From: Microbacterium stercoris
GTDB taxonomy: Bacteria; Actinomycetota; Actinomycetes; Actinomycetales; Microbacteriaceae
NCBI RefSeq assembly: GCF_017592545.1
Contig: NZ_JAGFOA010000006.1
Location: forward strand, 1 to 64,000
DNA: 64,000 nt
Direction of reading: 5' to 3'
In this document: one piece after another, positions 52,254 to 59,903 of the stretch
How the letters are laid out: every line of letters starts with the position of its first letter
Position numbering within the stretch: the first letter of the stretch is position 1
Translations under genes and position numbers: made by a program
The notes under the pieces: generated by a model
Databases searched by the model: none
Told to the model about the DNA's origin: nothing
Seen by the model: the letters and a program-made list of their open reading frames with translations, nothing else

Positions 52254-53884
52254 CAGCCCTCCACCCGATCGAGCATCAGCGTGCGCAGCACTTCGGCGGT
52301 CTTCTGCGGGTCGCGGCGCGCCAGTGCCTCGAGGTCATGGCGCTGGCGCTCGAGCGACACCTGCTCCGGCTCCTCGGGCTCGTCGTCGGGGTCGAGCTCG
52401 AGCCGCGCGGTCGGCAGGGGCTCGATCGCCGGGGCCGAGGGCTGCAGCGTGATCGGGTCGTCGGCGAGCGCATCGAGAAGCATGGTCTCGGCGGTGAGCT
52501 CCAGGGGAGCGGGCATCGGATCGGCGGCAGCACGGCGACGACGCACGCCCAGCAGCACCGCGCCGATGATCAGCGGCAGCGCGATCGCGGCCGAGATCAG
52601 CCCCGTGCGCAGCAGCTCCTGGGCGCGCTCTGCCTCCTCGGCCTCCTTGGCCTCGAGCAGCGCCTGCTTCGCGGCATCGGCGTCGACCGTGCTGAAGGGC
52701 ATCGCCTGCACGGTGACCCGGTCGCCTCGACCGGTGTCGAGGCCCGCGGCCGTGGCGACCAGATCCTCGATCGCCTGCGCGCTCATGCCCTTCATCGCGG
52801 CCGTGTCGACCGCCACCGACACGGTCTGACGTTCGACGGCGCCCGCGGGGGTCGTGACGACCTCGGTCGACTTGTCGACGAGGTTGTTGCGGGTGGTCTC
52901 CGTCGACGTGTAGTTGCCGCCGTTGGCGCCGTCGGGCACCGCGATGTTGTCGGGGCCGAGCACTCCCGTGCCGCCGGCGCCGCCCGTGTAGCTCTCCGAG
53001 CGCGTCTGCTCGTCGGAGGTGAGCGTCTCCTCGTCCCCCTCCGGCCGGGTGTAGGTCTCGGAGGTGCGTTCGCTCGTCTGGTTCGACATCTCGGCGGCGA
53101 CCGTGACGGTCGCGTTGCCGGCTCCGACGACGCGGTCGAGCATCTCCTGGATGCCGCTCGCGACGTGCGCCTCGTAGTCGTTCGCCTGCTGGTCCGTGCT
53201 GCCGCTCGTTCCGACGCCCACCGCCGACAGCGTGCGGCCGGTCTGGTCGATGACCGCCACGTTCTCGGGCTTCATGCCGCTGATCGCCGCGGAGGTCAGG
53301 TGCACGATCGCCTCGACCTGCTTGGCGGCGAGGGCCGATCCGCCGCCCGTCTCGACGAAGACCGAGGCCGTCGGGTCGACGGTCTCCGAGACGAAGACGC
53401 TCTCCTCCGGGATCGCCAGCTGCACGGATGCCGCGCTGACGCCCTCGACCGAGGAGATCGTGCGGGCGAGCTCGCCCTCGATCGCGCGTTTGTAGGTGAC
53501 CGACTGCTGGAACTCGCTCGTGGTGACACCCATGTCGTCGAGCAGCGTGTAGCCGTCGGAGACGCCGCTCGGCAGGCCCGCGGCCGCGGCGGTGAGGCGC
53601 TGGTCGTAGACGTCGCCCTGCGGCACCATGACCGTCGCGCCGCCGTCGGCGAGCTCGTACTGCACGCCCGATGAACGCAGCTGCTCGACGATGGCGTTCG
53701 CGTCGGATGCCGTGAGACCGGTGAACAGCGGCGCCAGCTGGGGGCGTGTCATCCAGCTGCCGAGCGCGACCGCGCCCAGGGCGAGCACCGCGACGCCGAT
53801 GAGCGCGATCGTGCGCTGCGCGATCGTGAAGCTCGAGATCGCCTGGCCGAGCCGCTGGAAGACGTTCTGCACTGCCTGAGGCAT
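52253..53884 (-). CDS. fliF: Flagellar MS-ring protein FliF
   Basis: This 543-aa protein has an N-terminal helix (TIALIGVAVLALGAVALGSW), ring-building motifs with LAPLFTGLTASDANAIVEQL, and a second membrane helix near residue 430 before an acidic, FliG-binding C-terminus. It is the base on which the motor is built. Confidence 0.95.
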   Translation of the reverse strand: MPQAVQNVFQRLGQAISSFTIAQRTIALIGVAVLALGAVALGSWMTRPQLAPLFTGLTASDANAIVEQLRSSGVQYELADGGATVMVPQGDVYDQRLTAAAAGLPSGVSDGYTLLDDMGVTTSEFQQSVTYKRAIEGELARTISSVEGVSAASVQLAIPEESVFVSETVDPTASVFVETGGGSALAAKQVEAIVHLTSAAISGMKPENVAVIDQTGRTLSAVGVGTSGSTDQQANDYEAHVASGIQEMLDRVVGAGNATVTVAAEMSNQTSERTSETYTRPEGDEETLTSDEQTRSESYTGGAGGTGVLGPDNIAVPDGANGGNYTSTETTRNNLVDKSTEVVTTPAGAVERQTVSVAVDTAAMKGMSAQAIEDLVATAAGLDTGRGDRVTVQAMPFSTVDADAAKQALLEAKEAEEAERAQELLRTGLISAAIALPLIIGAVLLGVRRRRAAADPMPAPLELTAETMLLDALADDPITLQPSAPAIEPLPTARLELDPDDEPEEPEQVSLERQRHDLEALARRDPQKTAEVLRTLMLDRVEG

Positions 53885-54192
53885 CAGGCCTGCATCCTCA
53901 TGATCTCGGTGAACGCCTCGACGCCCTTGTTGCGAACGGCGGCGACGAGCTCCATGGTGACGGAGGCCCGCGTGGAGGCGATCATCGCGGCGTGGATGTC
54001 GGTGAGGTCGCCGGTGACAGCCTTCACGGCGAGCTCGTTCGAGGTCGACTGCAGGCGGCGCAGCTCGTCGACGGCGCCGGTGATCGCGTCGCCGAACGCG
54101 GCGCCGTCGGTCTCCGCGACCGGGCGGGTGGGTGCGGCGGGCGCGGTCACGCCGGCGGCGCCGGACAGGGAGTCGATGGGGGAGACGGGCAT
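53884..54192 (-). CDS. fliE: Flagellar hook-basal body protein FliE
   Basis: This 102-aa protein ends with VTMELVAAVRNKGVEAFTEI and MRMQA, the FliE signature, after ELAVKAVTGDLTDIHAAMIA. It joins the MS ring to the rod. One-base overlaps link it to flgC and fliF. Confidence 0.94.
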   Translation of the reverse strand: MPVSPIDSLSGAAGVTAPAAPTRPVAETDGAAFGDAITGAVDELRRLQSTSNELAVKAVTGDLTDIHAAMIASTRASVTMELVAAVRNKGVEAFTEIMRMQA

Positions 54193-54584
54193 CAGCTGCG
54201 TCCGATCTGGAGGGCGGCTTCGTAGGTGGTCTTCGCGCGGTCCACGACGGCGGCGCTCGCCTCGTAGCCGCGCTGGGCGAGGATGAGCTGGCTCATCTGG
54301 TCGCCGAGGTCGATGTCGGGCATCCGGATGTAGCCGTCGTCATCGGCGAGCGGATGGTCGGGCTGGTACACCATCCGGCCTTCGCCGTCGCCGAGCTCGA
54401 TGCCCGCGACATAGACACCGGGGGAGGAGGGGTCGTTCTCGACGACCACGTAGCGCTCCTGGAACGCGGCGCCCGAGGTGGGGGCCGCCGTGTTGATGTT
54501 GGCGATGTTGTCGCTGAGTGCATCGAGCCACTTGCGGTGCACGGTGAGCCCCGTGCCGGCGATGCCGATCGCGTCGAAGGTCAC
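54192..54584 (-). CDS. flgC: Flagellar rod protein FlgC
   Basis: This 130-aa protein has the rod signature LDALSDNIANINTAAPTSGA and the C-terminal ILAQRGYEASAAVVDRAKTT. It overlaps flgB by 4 bp. Confidence 0.94.
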   Translation of the reverse strand: MTFDAIGIAGTGLTVHRKWLDALSDNIANINTAAPTSGAAFQERYVVVENDPSSPGVYVAGIELGDGEGRMVYQPDHPLADDDGYIRMPDIDLGDQMSQLILAQRGYEASAAVVDRAKTTYEAALQIGRS

Positions 54585-54925
54585 GAGCTCGTCCGCATCG
54601 CCGTGCGCACCGAGGTGAACGAGCCGCCGATCGACTGCGTGGCGAACTGATACCGCAGCACGGTGTCGATGTTCGAGAGGGTTTCGGTGTCGAGGTTCAC
54701 GTTGCTACCGTCGAGCCGCGTCGGCTCGAGCGACTTCTGGCTCGTGGGGGAGACGCGACCGGATCCCTCCGCGACGGACTGCGCGAGCGCTTCCTCGAAC
54801 TGCACGCGTGTGGCCCGGTAGCCCGGGGTGTTCACGTTCGCGATGTTGTCGGCGATGGCGCGCTGACGCTGCGACAAGCCGTCAAGGGCGCTCGTGAGGG
54901 CACTGATGGTGACGGAATCGAACAC
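54581..54925 (-). CDS. flgB: Flagellar rod protein FlgB
   Basis: This 114-aa protein has SQRQRAIADNIANVNTPGYR near the N-terminus and ends VLRYQFATQSIGGSFTSVRT, both typical of FlgB. The start is GTG. It is the first gene of the 12-gene flgB-flgE operon, about 70 nt behind a sigma-28 promoter. Confidence 0.94.
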   Translation of the reverse strand: MFDSVTISALTSALDGLSQRQRAIADNIANVNTPGYRATRVQFEEALAQSVAEGSGRVSPTSQKSLEPTRLDGSNVNLDTETLSNIDTVLRYQFATQSIGGSFTSVRTAMRTSS

Positions 54926-55001
54926 GAGACGACGCTTTCGAGAGAGAGCGGTTCGGCCGATCCGTGGCCTGAGGGGGTGAGCGATCCCTGCTCAAGAGGA
55001 T

Positions 55002-55028
55002 CTATCGGCCGGATCGCGCGCGTGGTTA
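55002..55028 (-). promoter_or_regulatory. Sigma-28 promoter of the flgB operon
   Basis: On the - strand TAAC, 15 nt, then GCCGATAG: a full match to the consensus shared by the flagellar units here. It lies 76 nt before the flgB GTG. Confidence 0.85.
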
Positions 55029-55059
55029 GATCACGACCGTCGAGCCGGATCCGGGAGTG

Positions 55060-55338
55060 TCACCCGGCGAGGTCGATGTACGCCGGATGCTCCGCGGGAG
55101 CGGCGGGAACGAGGCGGAGGGCGCTGAGGTGCGCGGCGGCCTCGTCGCGCTCTCGCGTGAGCTCGGCGACGCGCCGGTGCTGGGCGGCCAGGATGCGGCG
55201 CGCGCGGGGGGCGAGCTCGGCGGGCAGCGGGTGGCGCGCCGGGCGCCACTCGGCGAACTCGTCGGACTGCACGGCGCGCTCGAAGTCGTCGAGGAGGGCG
55301 GTCCACTCCGCGAGGGCGCGGGCGTGCGCGTCAGGCAT
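55060..55338 (-). CDS. Small coiled-coil protein after fliS (FliT-like position)
   Basis: This 92-aa protein is helical and charged (AEWTALLDDFERAVQSDEFA, LAAQHRRVAELTRERDEAAA) and ends PAYIDLAG. Its position after fliD-fliS is where the FliD chaperone FliT lies in other bacteria. Sequence alone does not prove that. It overlaps fliS by 8 bp. Confidence 0.6.
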   Translation of the reverse strand: MPDAHARALAEWTALLDDFERAVQSDEFAEWRPARHPLPAELAPRARRILAAQHRRVAELTRERDEAAAHLSALRLVPAAPAEHPAYIDLAG

Positions 55339-55831
55339 CGGCGTGGGCGGGGAAGGCGGTGACGATCGCGGGCGCTGCGGCGTCGGCGACGGACTGGGCG
55401 GCCGCGTGCCACGCGTCGCGCAGCGGCGCGACGAGGTCGCGGCAGGCGCGGGTGCGCTCGGCGTCGCGGCCGATGTTCGCGCCGATCAGGGTCGTTGTGA
55501 GGAACACGTAGATCGAGCGCAGGTCGGCGCTGCCCGCCCAGGCGTCGGTCAGCGAGGAGGTCAGCTCGGCCACGATCGCCTGCGCGTGCTGCAGCTGCGC
55601 GTTCGCCTCGTGCCACTCGCCCGCGCGCTGGGCGGCCTCGCCGCGCTCGAGGTCGAGCATCAGGCGGTCGTAGAGCATCGTGACCAGGCGCTCGGGGGAG
55701 GCAGAGAGGATCGCCTCGTCGCGGTAGCGGGCCTGCGCGGCCTGCTGCTGTGCGGCATTGCGCCGCGCGACGGGCGGCGCGAACGACGGCTGGGGGAAGG
55801 AGCTGTGCGCGGCGGATCCGAACGGGGTCAT
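55331..55831 (-). CDS. fliS: Flagellin export chaperone FliS
   Basis: This 166-aa protein has the FliS core ASPERLVTMLYDRLMLDLER and LRSIYVFLTTTLIGANIGRD. The first about 35 residues (Pro/Gln-rich) and the Ala-rich tail are extra. FliS holds flagellin C-termini before export. Its start overlaps the fliD stop (TGATG). Confidence 0.93.
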   Translation of the reverse strand: MTPFGSAAHSSFPQPSFAPPVARRNAAQQQAAQARYRDEAILSASPERLVTMLYDRLMLDLERGEAAQRAGEWHEANAQLQHAQAIVAELTSSLTDAWAGSADLRSIYVFLTTTLIGANIGRDAERTRACRDLVAPLRDAWHAAAQSVADAAAPAIVTAFPAHADA

Positions 55832-57183
55832 CACTTCTCCTGGGTGGACGGGGCGAGCGAGGCGAGCTGCGAGGTCAGGTACGCCGCCTGCGAGTTCATC
55901 TGCGAGAGCATCGTCTCCATACGCGCGTAGGTGCGCTCGAGGCTCGCACGACGCATGTCGAGCCGCACATCCCAGCGGTCCACGGTCTTCTCGAGCATGG
56001 TGACCTCGCGCTCCTGGCCCGTGATGCGGGCGGTGAGGAGGCCGTCGTACTTGTCGGAGTACGTGTCGGCGACGGTCTCGACCCTCTTCGCGATCCCGCC
56101 GAACACCGCCTGCACCGACGCAGGATCGTCCGCGAGTGCGGCCTTGAACTTCGTCGCGTCGAACGTGAGCACGCCGTAGCGGTCGATGGAGATGCCGATG
56201 GTCGAGGGCGAGACGCCGTCCACGGGGAACTGCACGGCATCGGCGATGCCGCGGCGCGCCGAGCGCACCGTGCTGTCGCCGGTGTAGACGCCGAGTGTCG
56301 TGTTCTCTCCGGGCTTTGCGACCGTGGCCTTCGATCCTGCGTCGATCTTGGAGAGCAGGGCGGCGAGGGTCTTGACGAAGTCGCCTGCGGTCTTGGCCGA
56401 CGCGTCCGGATCCGCAGCCACCGTCACGGCGACCGGATCCGCGGAGGCCTTCACGACCGTCAGATCGACGCCCGGGAGCAGGTTCGTGAACGTGTTCGAC
56501 GACGAGGTGATCGTCTGCTCGGCGGCCGTGCCGGCCCAGAGGCGCACCTGCGCGTCGCTCGCCGTGGTGATGGTGGCCGCGCCCGGCTCGGTGGCCAGAT
56601 CCACACCATCCGCGTGCACCTGGAACGCGCCGGCCGATCCGGTCTCCGTGGCGGTGAGCTGCAGACGGTAGAGCGCCTTCCCCTCGGAATCGACACCGGC
56701 GGCGACGGCCGAGGCCGTGACGCCCGCACCGGCCGCGTTGATCGCACGGGCGACCTCGGTCATCGACGTGGAGGAGGGGCGGATCTCCGTGGCGACTCCG
56801 TCGGCATCCACCACCGTGAGCACGGGGGGATCGGTGGGCCAGGAGGTGCGCGGTGCGGTGACGACGGTCTGCGCCGTGGCGACGCGGTCGACGACGACGG
56901 ACGTCGCGACGGGCGAGGCGCTGGAGGTCGCGGTGACCTTCACGGCGTCGCTCGAGCTCGTCGCGGTGAACGCGGCGAGGGCATCGGTCTTCCCGGCCTT
57001 CTGAGCCTGGGTGACGAGATCCTGCAGCGAGGTGTTCAGGGACTGCAGATTCTTGATGACGAGACCGCGGTCGTCGATCTTGTTCTGCAGGAGGGTGCGC
57101 GGGATGGCCTCGACGTCCATCAGGGCGTCGATCATGGCGGCCGTGCCGAGACCCGAGACGAGGCCGTCGAGCGAGATTCCCAT
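55831..57183 (-). CDS. fliD: Flagellar filament cap protein FliD
   Basis: This 450-aa protein starts GISLDGLVSGLGTAAMIDAL and has a C-terminal coiled coil (RMETMLSQMNSQAAYLTSQL). The middle is Thr/Ala-rich and variable, as is usual for exposed cap domains. No own sigma-28 site was found, so it probably depends on read-through from fliC. Confidence 0.93.
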   Translation of the reverse strand: MGISLDGLVSGLGTAAMIDALMDVEAIPRTLLQNKIDDRGLVIKNLQSLNTSLQDLVTQAQKAGKTDALAAFTATSSSDAVKVTATSSASPVATSVVVDRVATAQTVVTAPRTSWPTDPPVLTVVDADGVATEIRPSSTSMTEVARAINAAGAGVTASAVAAGVDSEGKALYRLQLTATETGSAGAFQVHADGVDLATEPGAATITTASDAQVRLWAGTAAEQTITSSSNTFTNLLPGVDLTVVKASADPVAVTVAADPDASAKTAGDFVKTLAALLSKIDAGSKATVAKPGENTTLGVYTGDSTVRSARRGIADAVQFPVDGVSPSTIGISIDRYGVLTFDATKFKAALADDPASVQAVFGGIAKRVETVADTYSDKYDGLLTARITGQEREVTMLEKTVDRWDVRLDMRRASLERTYARMETMLSQMNSQAAYLTSQLASLAPSTQEK

Positions 57184-57230
57184 TCCGGCGCCTTTCCGTG
57201 CGCGTACAGCGGGTGGTGAAGAGAGGATGG

Positions 57231-57275
57231 CGCCCGGGTGAGTGACGGCGCAGGACGCTGTCCCTCACCCGGGCG
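57231..57275 (-). terminator. Long-loop hairpin between fliC and fliD
   Basis: CGCCCGGGTGAG and CTCACCCGGGCG form a perfect 12-bp stem around a 21-nt loop. It lies between fliC and fliD and could limit read-through so that flagellin mRNA exceeds cap mRNA. Confidence 0.6.
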
Positions 57276-57291
57276 ACGGAGCCGATCAGAG

Positions 57292-57310
57292 CGCCGGAAT
57301 GGATCCGGCG
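57292..57310 (-). terminator. Hairpin just after fliC
   Basis: CGCCGGA and TCCGGCG enclose a 5-nt loop, 7 nt after the fliC stop. With the hairpin at 57231-57275 it makes a double terminator-like structure. Confidence 0.55.
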
Positions 57311-57317
57311 ATCACGA

Positions 57318-58190
57318 TCAGCGGAGGAGCTGCAGGACGCCCTGGCCCTGCTGGTTCGCCTGCGCGAGCATGGCGGTGCCGGCCTGCGACAGCACGTTCG
57401 CCGCGGTGAACTTGACCATCTCGGACGCCATGTCGGTGTCGGCGATGCGGCTCTTGGCGGCCGCGAGGTTCTCCGACGAGACCTGCAGCGAGTTGATCGT
57501 CGACTCGAAGCGGTTCTGAGCGGCACCGAGGCCGGCGCGGCCCGTCGAGACGGCAGTGATGGCGGTGTCGAGCGCCTCGATCGTCGTCTGCGCGGCCGCG
57601 TTGGTCGCGACGCTGAAGCCGGCCGCAGCCGTCGGCAGCGTGCCGTCGGCGAGCGTCACGACGCCCGTCAGAGCGGCAGCCAGGTCGACCATGTTCACCG
57701 ACACAGCCGAGGCTGCGTCGCCGTCGGCGCCGACCTGGAAGGTCAGCGCGGCGGGGCCGGCGGTGGTGCCGGCCTGGAACAGGTTGATGCCGTTGAAGTT
57801 CGTCGACTCCGAGATGCGAGCGAGCTCGGCGCCGAGCTGGTCGGCCTCCGTCTTGATCGCGGAACGAGAGTCGGCGTTGTTCGAGTCGCTCGCGCCCTGA
57901 ACCGCCAGGTCGCGCATGCGCTGCAGGATGTTGTGGACCTCGGTCAGGGCGCCTTCCGCGGTCTGGATGACCGAGATGCCGTCCTGGGCGTTGCGCGCGG
58001 CGACGTTCAGACCGTTGACCTGCGCGCGCAGGCCCTCGGAGATCGCGAGGCCGGCCGCGTCGTCCGCAGCGCGGTTGATGCGGTTGCCGCTCGAGAGCTT
58101 CTCCAGCGACTTCGACAGGTCGTTCTGCGTCGACGACAGGTTGCGGTAGGCGTTGAGGGCCGTGACGTTGGTAGCGATCTGCATACCCAT
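57318..58190 (-). CDS. fliC: Flagellin
   Basis: This 290-aa protein has the conserved N-terminal helices (NVTALNAYRNLSSTQNDLSK, SSGNRINRAADDAAGLAISE) and C-terminal helices (RFESTINSLQVSSENLAAAK, LAQANQQGQGVLQLLR). The variable centre is only about 90 residues, so the filament is of the small type. GGAGGA lies 7 nt before the ATG. It is the only flagellin in the window. Confidence 0.97.
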   Translation of the reverse strand: MGMQIATNVTALNAYRNLSSTQNDLSKSLEKLSSGNRINRAADDAAGLAISEGLRAQVNGLNVAARNAQDGISVIQTAEGALTEVHNILQRMRDLAVQGASDSNNADSRSAIKTEADQLGAELARISESTNFNGINLFQAGTTAGPAALTFQVGADGDAASAVSVNMVDLAAALTGVVTLADGTLPTAAAGFSVATNAAAQTTIEALDTAITAVSTGRAGLGAAQNRFESTINSLQVSSENLAAAKSRIADTDMASEMVKFTAANVLSQAGTAMLAQANQQGQGVLQLLR

Positions 58191-58221
58191 GATGAATTCC
58201 TCCGTGAATGAGATTCCTGAT

Positions 58222-58241
58222 GGAGCCCGTCCGTGGGCTCC
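58222..58241 (-). promoter_or_regulatory. CsrA-type hairpin in the fliC leader
   Basis: On the fliC mRNA strand GGAGCCC and GGGCTCC form a 7-bp stem with the loop ACGGAC, which exposes GGA as CsrA requires. A second GGA-bearing site overlaps the Shine-Dalgarno (ACGGAGGA, 58198-58205). This two-site layout resembles the hag leader of Bacillus subtilis. Confidence 0.7.
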
Positions 58242-58249
58242 GTAGGGAT

Positions 58250-58276
58250 CTATCGGCAGCGTGCCGAGGGAGGTTA
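58250..58276 (-). promoter_or_regulatory. Sigma-28 promoter of fliC
   Basis: On the - strand TAAC, 15 nt, then GCCGATAG, about 60 nt before the fliC ATG. This is a full match to the local consensus. Confidence 0.85.
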
Positions 58277-58284
58277 GGGATGGA

Positions 58285-59094
58285 TCAGAGGGCCGCGGCG
58301 TTCTTCAGGAAGACGTTCGCGAGGTGCCGTCCGCCGTTCGTCGCGATGCGCGTGAAGAACGCCTCGCGAGTGCTCTCCGACACCCTCGACGTGGGCAGGG
58401 GGATGACACCCGCGTCCTCGGCGAAGTAGCGCTCGAGCGCGTCGCGCATCAGCCGGAGTCCCTCCGAGCGCTGCTGGGACACGGCGGAGTGCGAGACGCC
58501 GAGCTCCTCCGCGATCTCCTTCACCGGACGATCCTCGAAGTACACCGAGCGCACGATGTGCTGCATGCGGTCGGGGAGGGCATCGAGCGCGCGCATCAGC
58601 ACCTCGCGGCGCTCGCCGAGGGCCGCGGCCTCGTCGGGAAGCGGAAGGTCGCTCGCGAGACTCAGGGCGCCGGGCTCATCGATCGGCACGATGGCGCGGT
58701 CGGCGTCGTCGAGTGCCTCGCGGACGACCTCGGCGGCGACGCCCATTGCGGAGGCGATCTCGGCGACCGTCGGCGTGCGGCCCAGGCCGGCGGCGAGCGT
58801 GTCGCGCACCTGCAGCGTCTCCTTGATGCGGCGTCGGATGCCCCGTGACGCCCAGTCCATCGACCGCATCTCATCGGCGAACGAGCCGAGGATCCGGCGG
58901 CGGGCATACGCCCCGAACGGCACACCGAGATCCGGATCGAAGGCCTCCGCCGCCTGCACGAGGGCGAGTGCCCCGGCTGCGGCGAGCTCCTCGCGAGGGA
59001 TGTGCGTGGCCCTAGCACTCAACTCGCTGGCGAGGAAGCCGACGAGGGGGAGGTTGTCCACGATGAGGCGGTTGCGCTCAGCACGGGTCGTCAT
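58285..59094 (-). CDS. fliA: Flagellar sigma factor FliA (sigma-28/SigD)
   Basis: This 269-aa protein has region 2 (LIVDNLPLVGFLASELSARA, GVPFGAYARRRILGSFADEM, RSMDWASRGIRRRIKETLQV), region 3, and region 4 with the helix-turn-helix VKEIAEELGVSHSAVSQQRS. It ends with an additional about 35 residues. It probably reads all TAAC-N15-GCCGATAG promoters listed here. No flgM gene was found in the window. Confidence 0.94.
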   Translation of the reverse strand: MTTRAERNRLIVDNLPLVGFLASELSARATHIPREELAAAGALALVQAAEAFDPDLGVPFGAYARRRILGSFADEMRSMDWASRGIRRRIKETLQVRDTLAAGLGRTPTVAEIASAMGVAAEVVREALDDADRAIVPIDEPGALSLASDLPLPDEAAALGERREVLMRALDALPDRMQHIVRSVYFEDRPVKEIAEELGVSHSAVSQQRSEGLRLMRDALERYFAEDAGVIPLPTSRVSESTREAFFTRIATNGGRHLANVFLKNAAAL

Positions 59095-59187
59095 TGTTAT
59101 TGCCGCTCTTTAGGGGGGTCGGGGCGGGGTACGGCGGGCCTCCAGGGAAGGCCGGTGAGTCGGGAAGCTCACAGTGGGACAATGGCG

Positions 59188-59215
59188 AGGCTATCGAGAT
59201 AAAGCACGATGTCAA
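59188..59215 (-). promoter_or_regulatory. Sigma-A-like promoter of fliA
   Basis: On the - strand TTGACA, 16 nt, then TAGCCT, in a locally AT-rich stretch. It would give an 85-90 nt leader before the fliA ATG. It is the best -35 match seen in the window. Confidence 0.7.
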
Positions 59216-59256
59216 ACAAAATCGCGATTATCCGACGTCCCACCCTTCGGGACAAA

Positions 59257-59272
59257 TGGGGAGGACTCCCCA
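59257..59272. promoter_or_regulatory. Palindrome between fliA and flgN, candidate operator
   Basis: TGGGGAG and CTCCCCA flank a 2-bp centre. It lies between the fliA promoter (- strand) and the flgN promoter (+ strand), 42 bp upstream of the fliA -35 and 11 bp before the flgN TAAC. Confidence 0.4.
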
Positions 59273-59282
59273 CCGGTGCTCG

Positions 59283-59309
59283 TAACGGTAGCGGCGGTCG
59301 GGCCGATAG
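59283..59309 (+). promoter_or_regulatory. Sigma-28 promoter of flgN-flgK-flgL-fliW
   Basis: TAAC, 15 nt, then GCCGATAG, 54 nt before the flgN ATG. It is a full match to the local consensus and the only one on the + strand. Confidence 0.85.
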
Positions 59310-59363
59310 TGGCGAAAGACACCACCCCATGGGAGTGTCGTGCCCCGGAAAGGAGGCGATCGA

Positions 59364-59849
59364 ATGGGTGCCAACGAGCTCTCGGCTCAGCTGTGGCGTG
59401 AGCGCGAGCTGATGGAGATGCTGCTGTTCAAACTGGACGAGCAGCAGCTGCTGCTCTCGGCCGGGCGCGCACGCTGGATCCACTACGCCACGCGCGAGGT
59501 CGAGCAGGTGCTGGACCGCATCCGGCAGACGGGCCTCGGGCGCGCCGTCGAGGTCGCGGCTCTCGCTGACGAGTGGGGCGCCGACGACGATGCGACGCTC
59601 GCGCAGCTCATCGAGCACGCGCCCACCGACGCCTGGCGAGAGGTGTTCTCCGAGCACCTGCGCGCCATGACCCAGCTCGCGGATGAGATCGCACAGCAGC
59701 GAGACGCGAACGAGCTCCAGCTGCGCGCCGCGGTGCGTGCCACGCAGGAGGCCATCGCGGGCCTCGGCGCCGGCCCCGGCGAGTACACGGCGGGTGGCAC
59801 CGCCGCCCGCGGTGATGCCGCGCCGCGCATCCTCGACACCGACCTCTGA
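59364..59849 (+). CDS. flgN: FlgN-like export chaperone
   Basis: This 161-aa protein is mostly helical (SAQLWRERELMEMLLFKLDE, QQLLLSAGRARWIHYATREV) and lies directly before flgK and flgL, the substrates of FlgN. The C-terminal 40 residues are Gly/Ala-rich. AAAGGAGG lies 7 nt before ATG 59364. Confidence 0.85.
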   Translation: MGANELSAQLWRERELMEMLLFKLDEQQLLLSAGRARWIHYATREVEQVLDRIRQTGLGRAVEVAALADEWGADDDATLAQLIEHAPTDAWREVFSEHLRAMTQLADEIAQQRDANELQLRAAVRATQEAIAGLGAGPGEYTAGGTAARGDAAPRILDTDL

Positions 59850-59903
59850 CCCCTCCGGGTGCTGCGGCTGCGCCGCACCGCCCGGTCTACCCGACGGAGA
59901 CCC

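Noticed and set aside
55331..57526. 731-codon frame containing FliS at its end
   Set aside because: Only the last 166 codons from ATG 55831 are FliS; the remainder overlaps fliD and fliC in the wrong frame.
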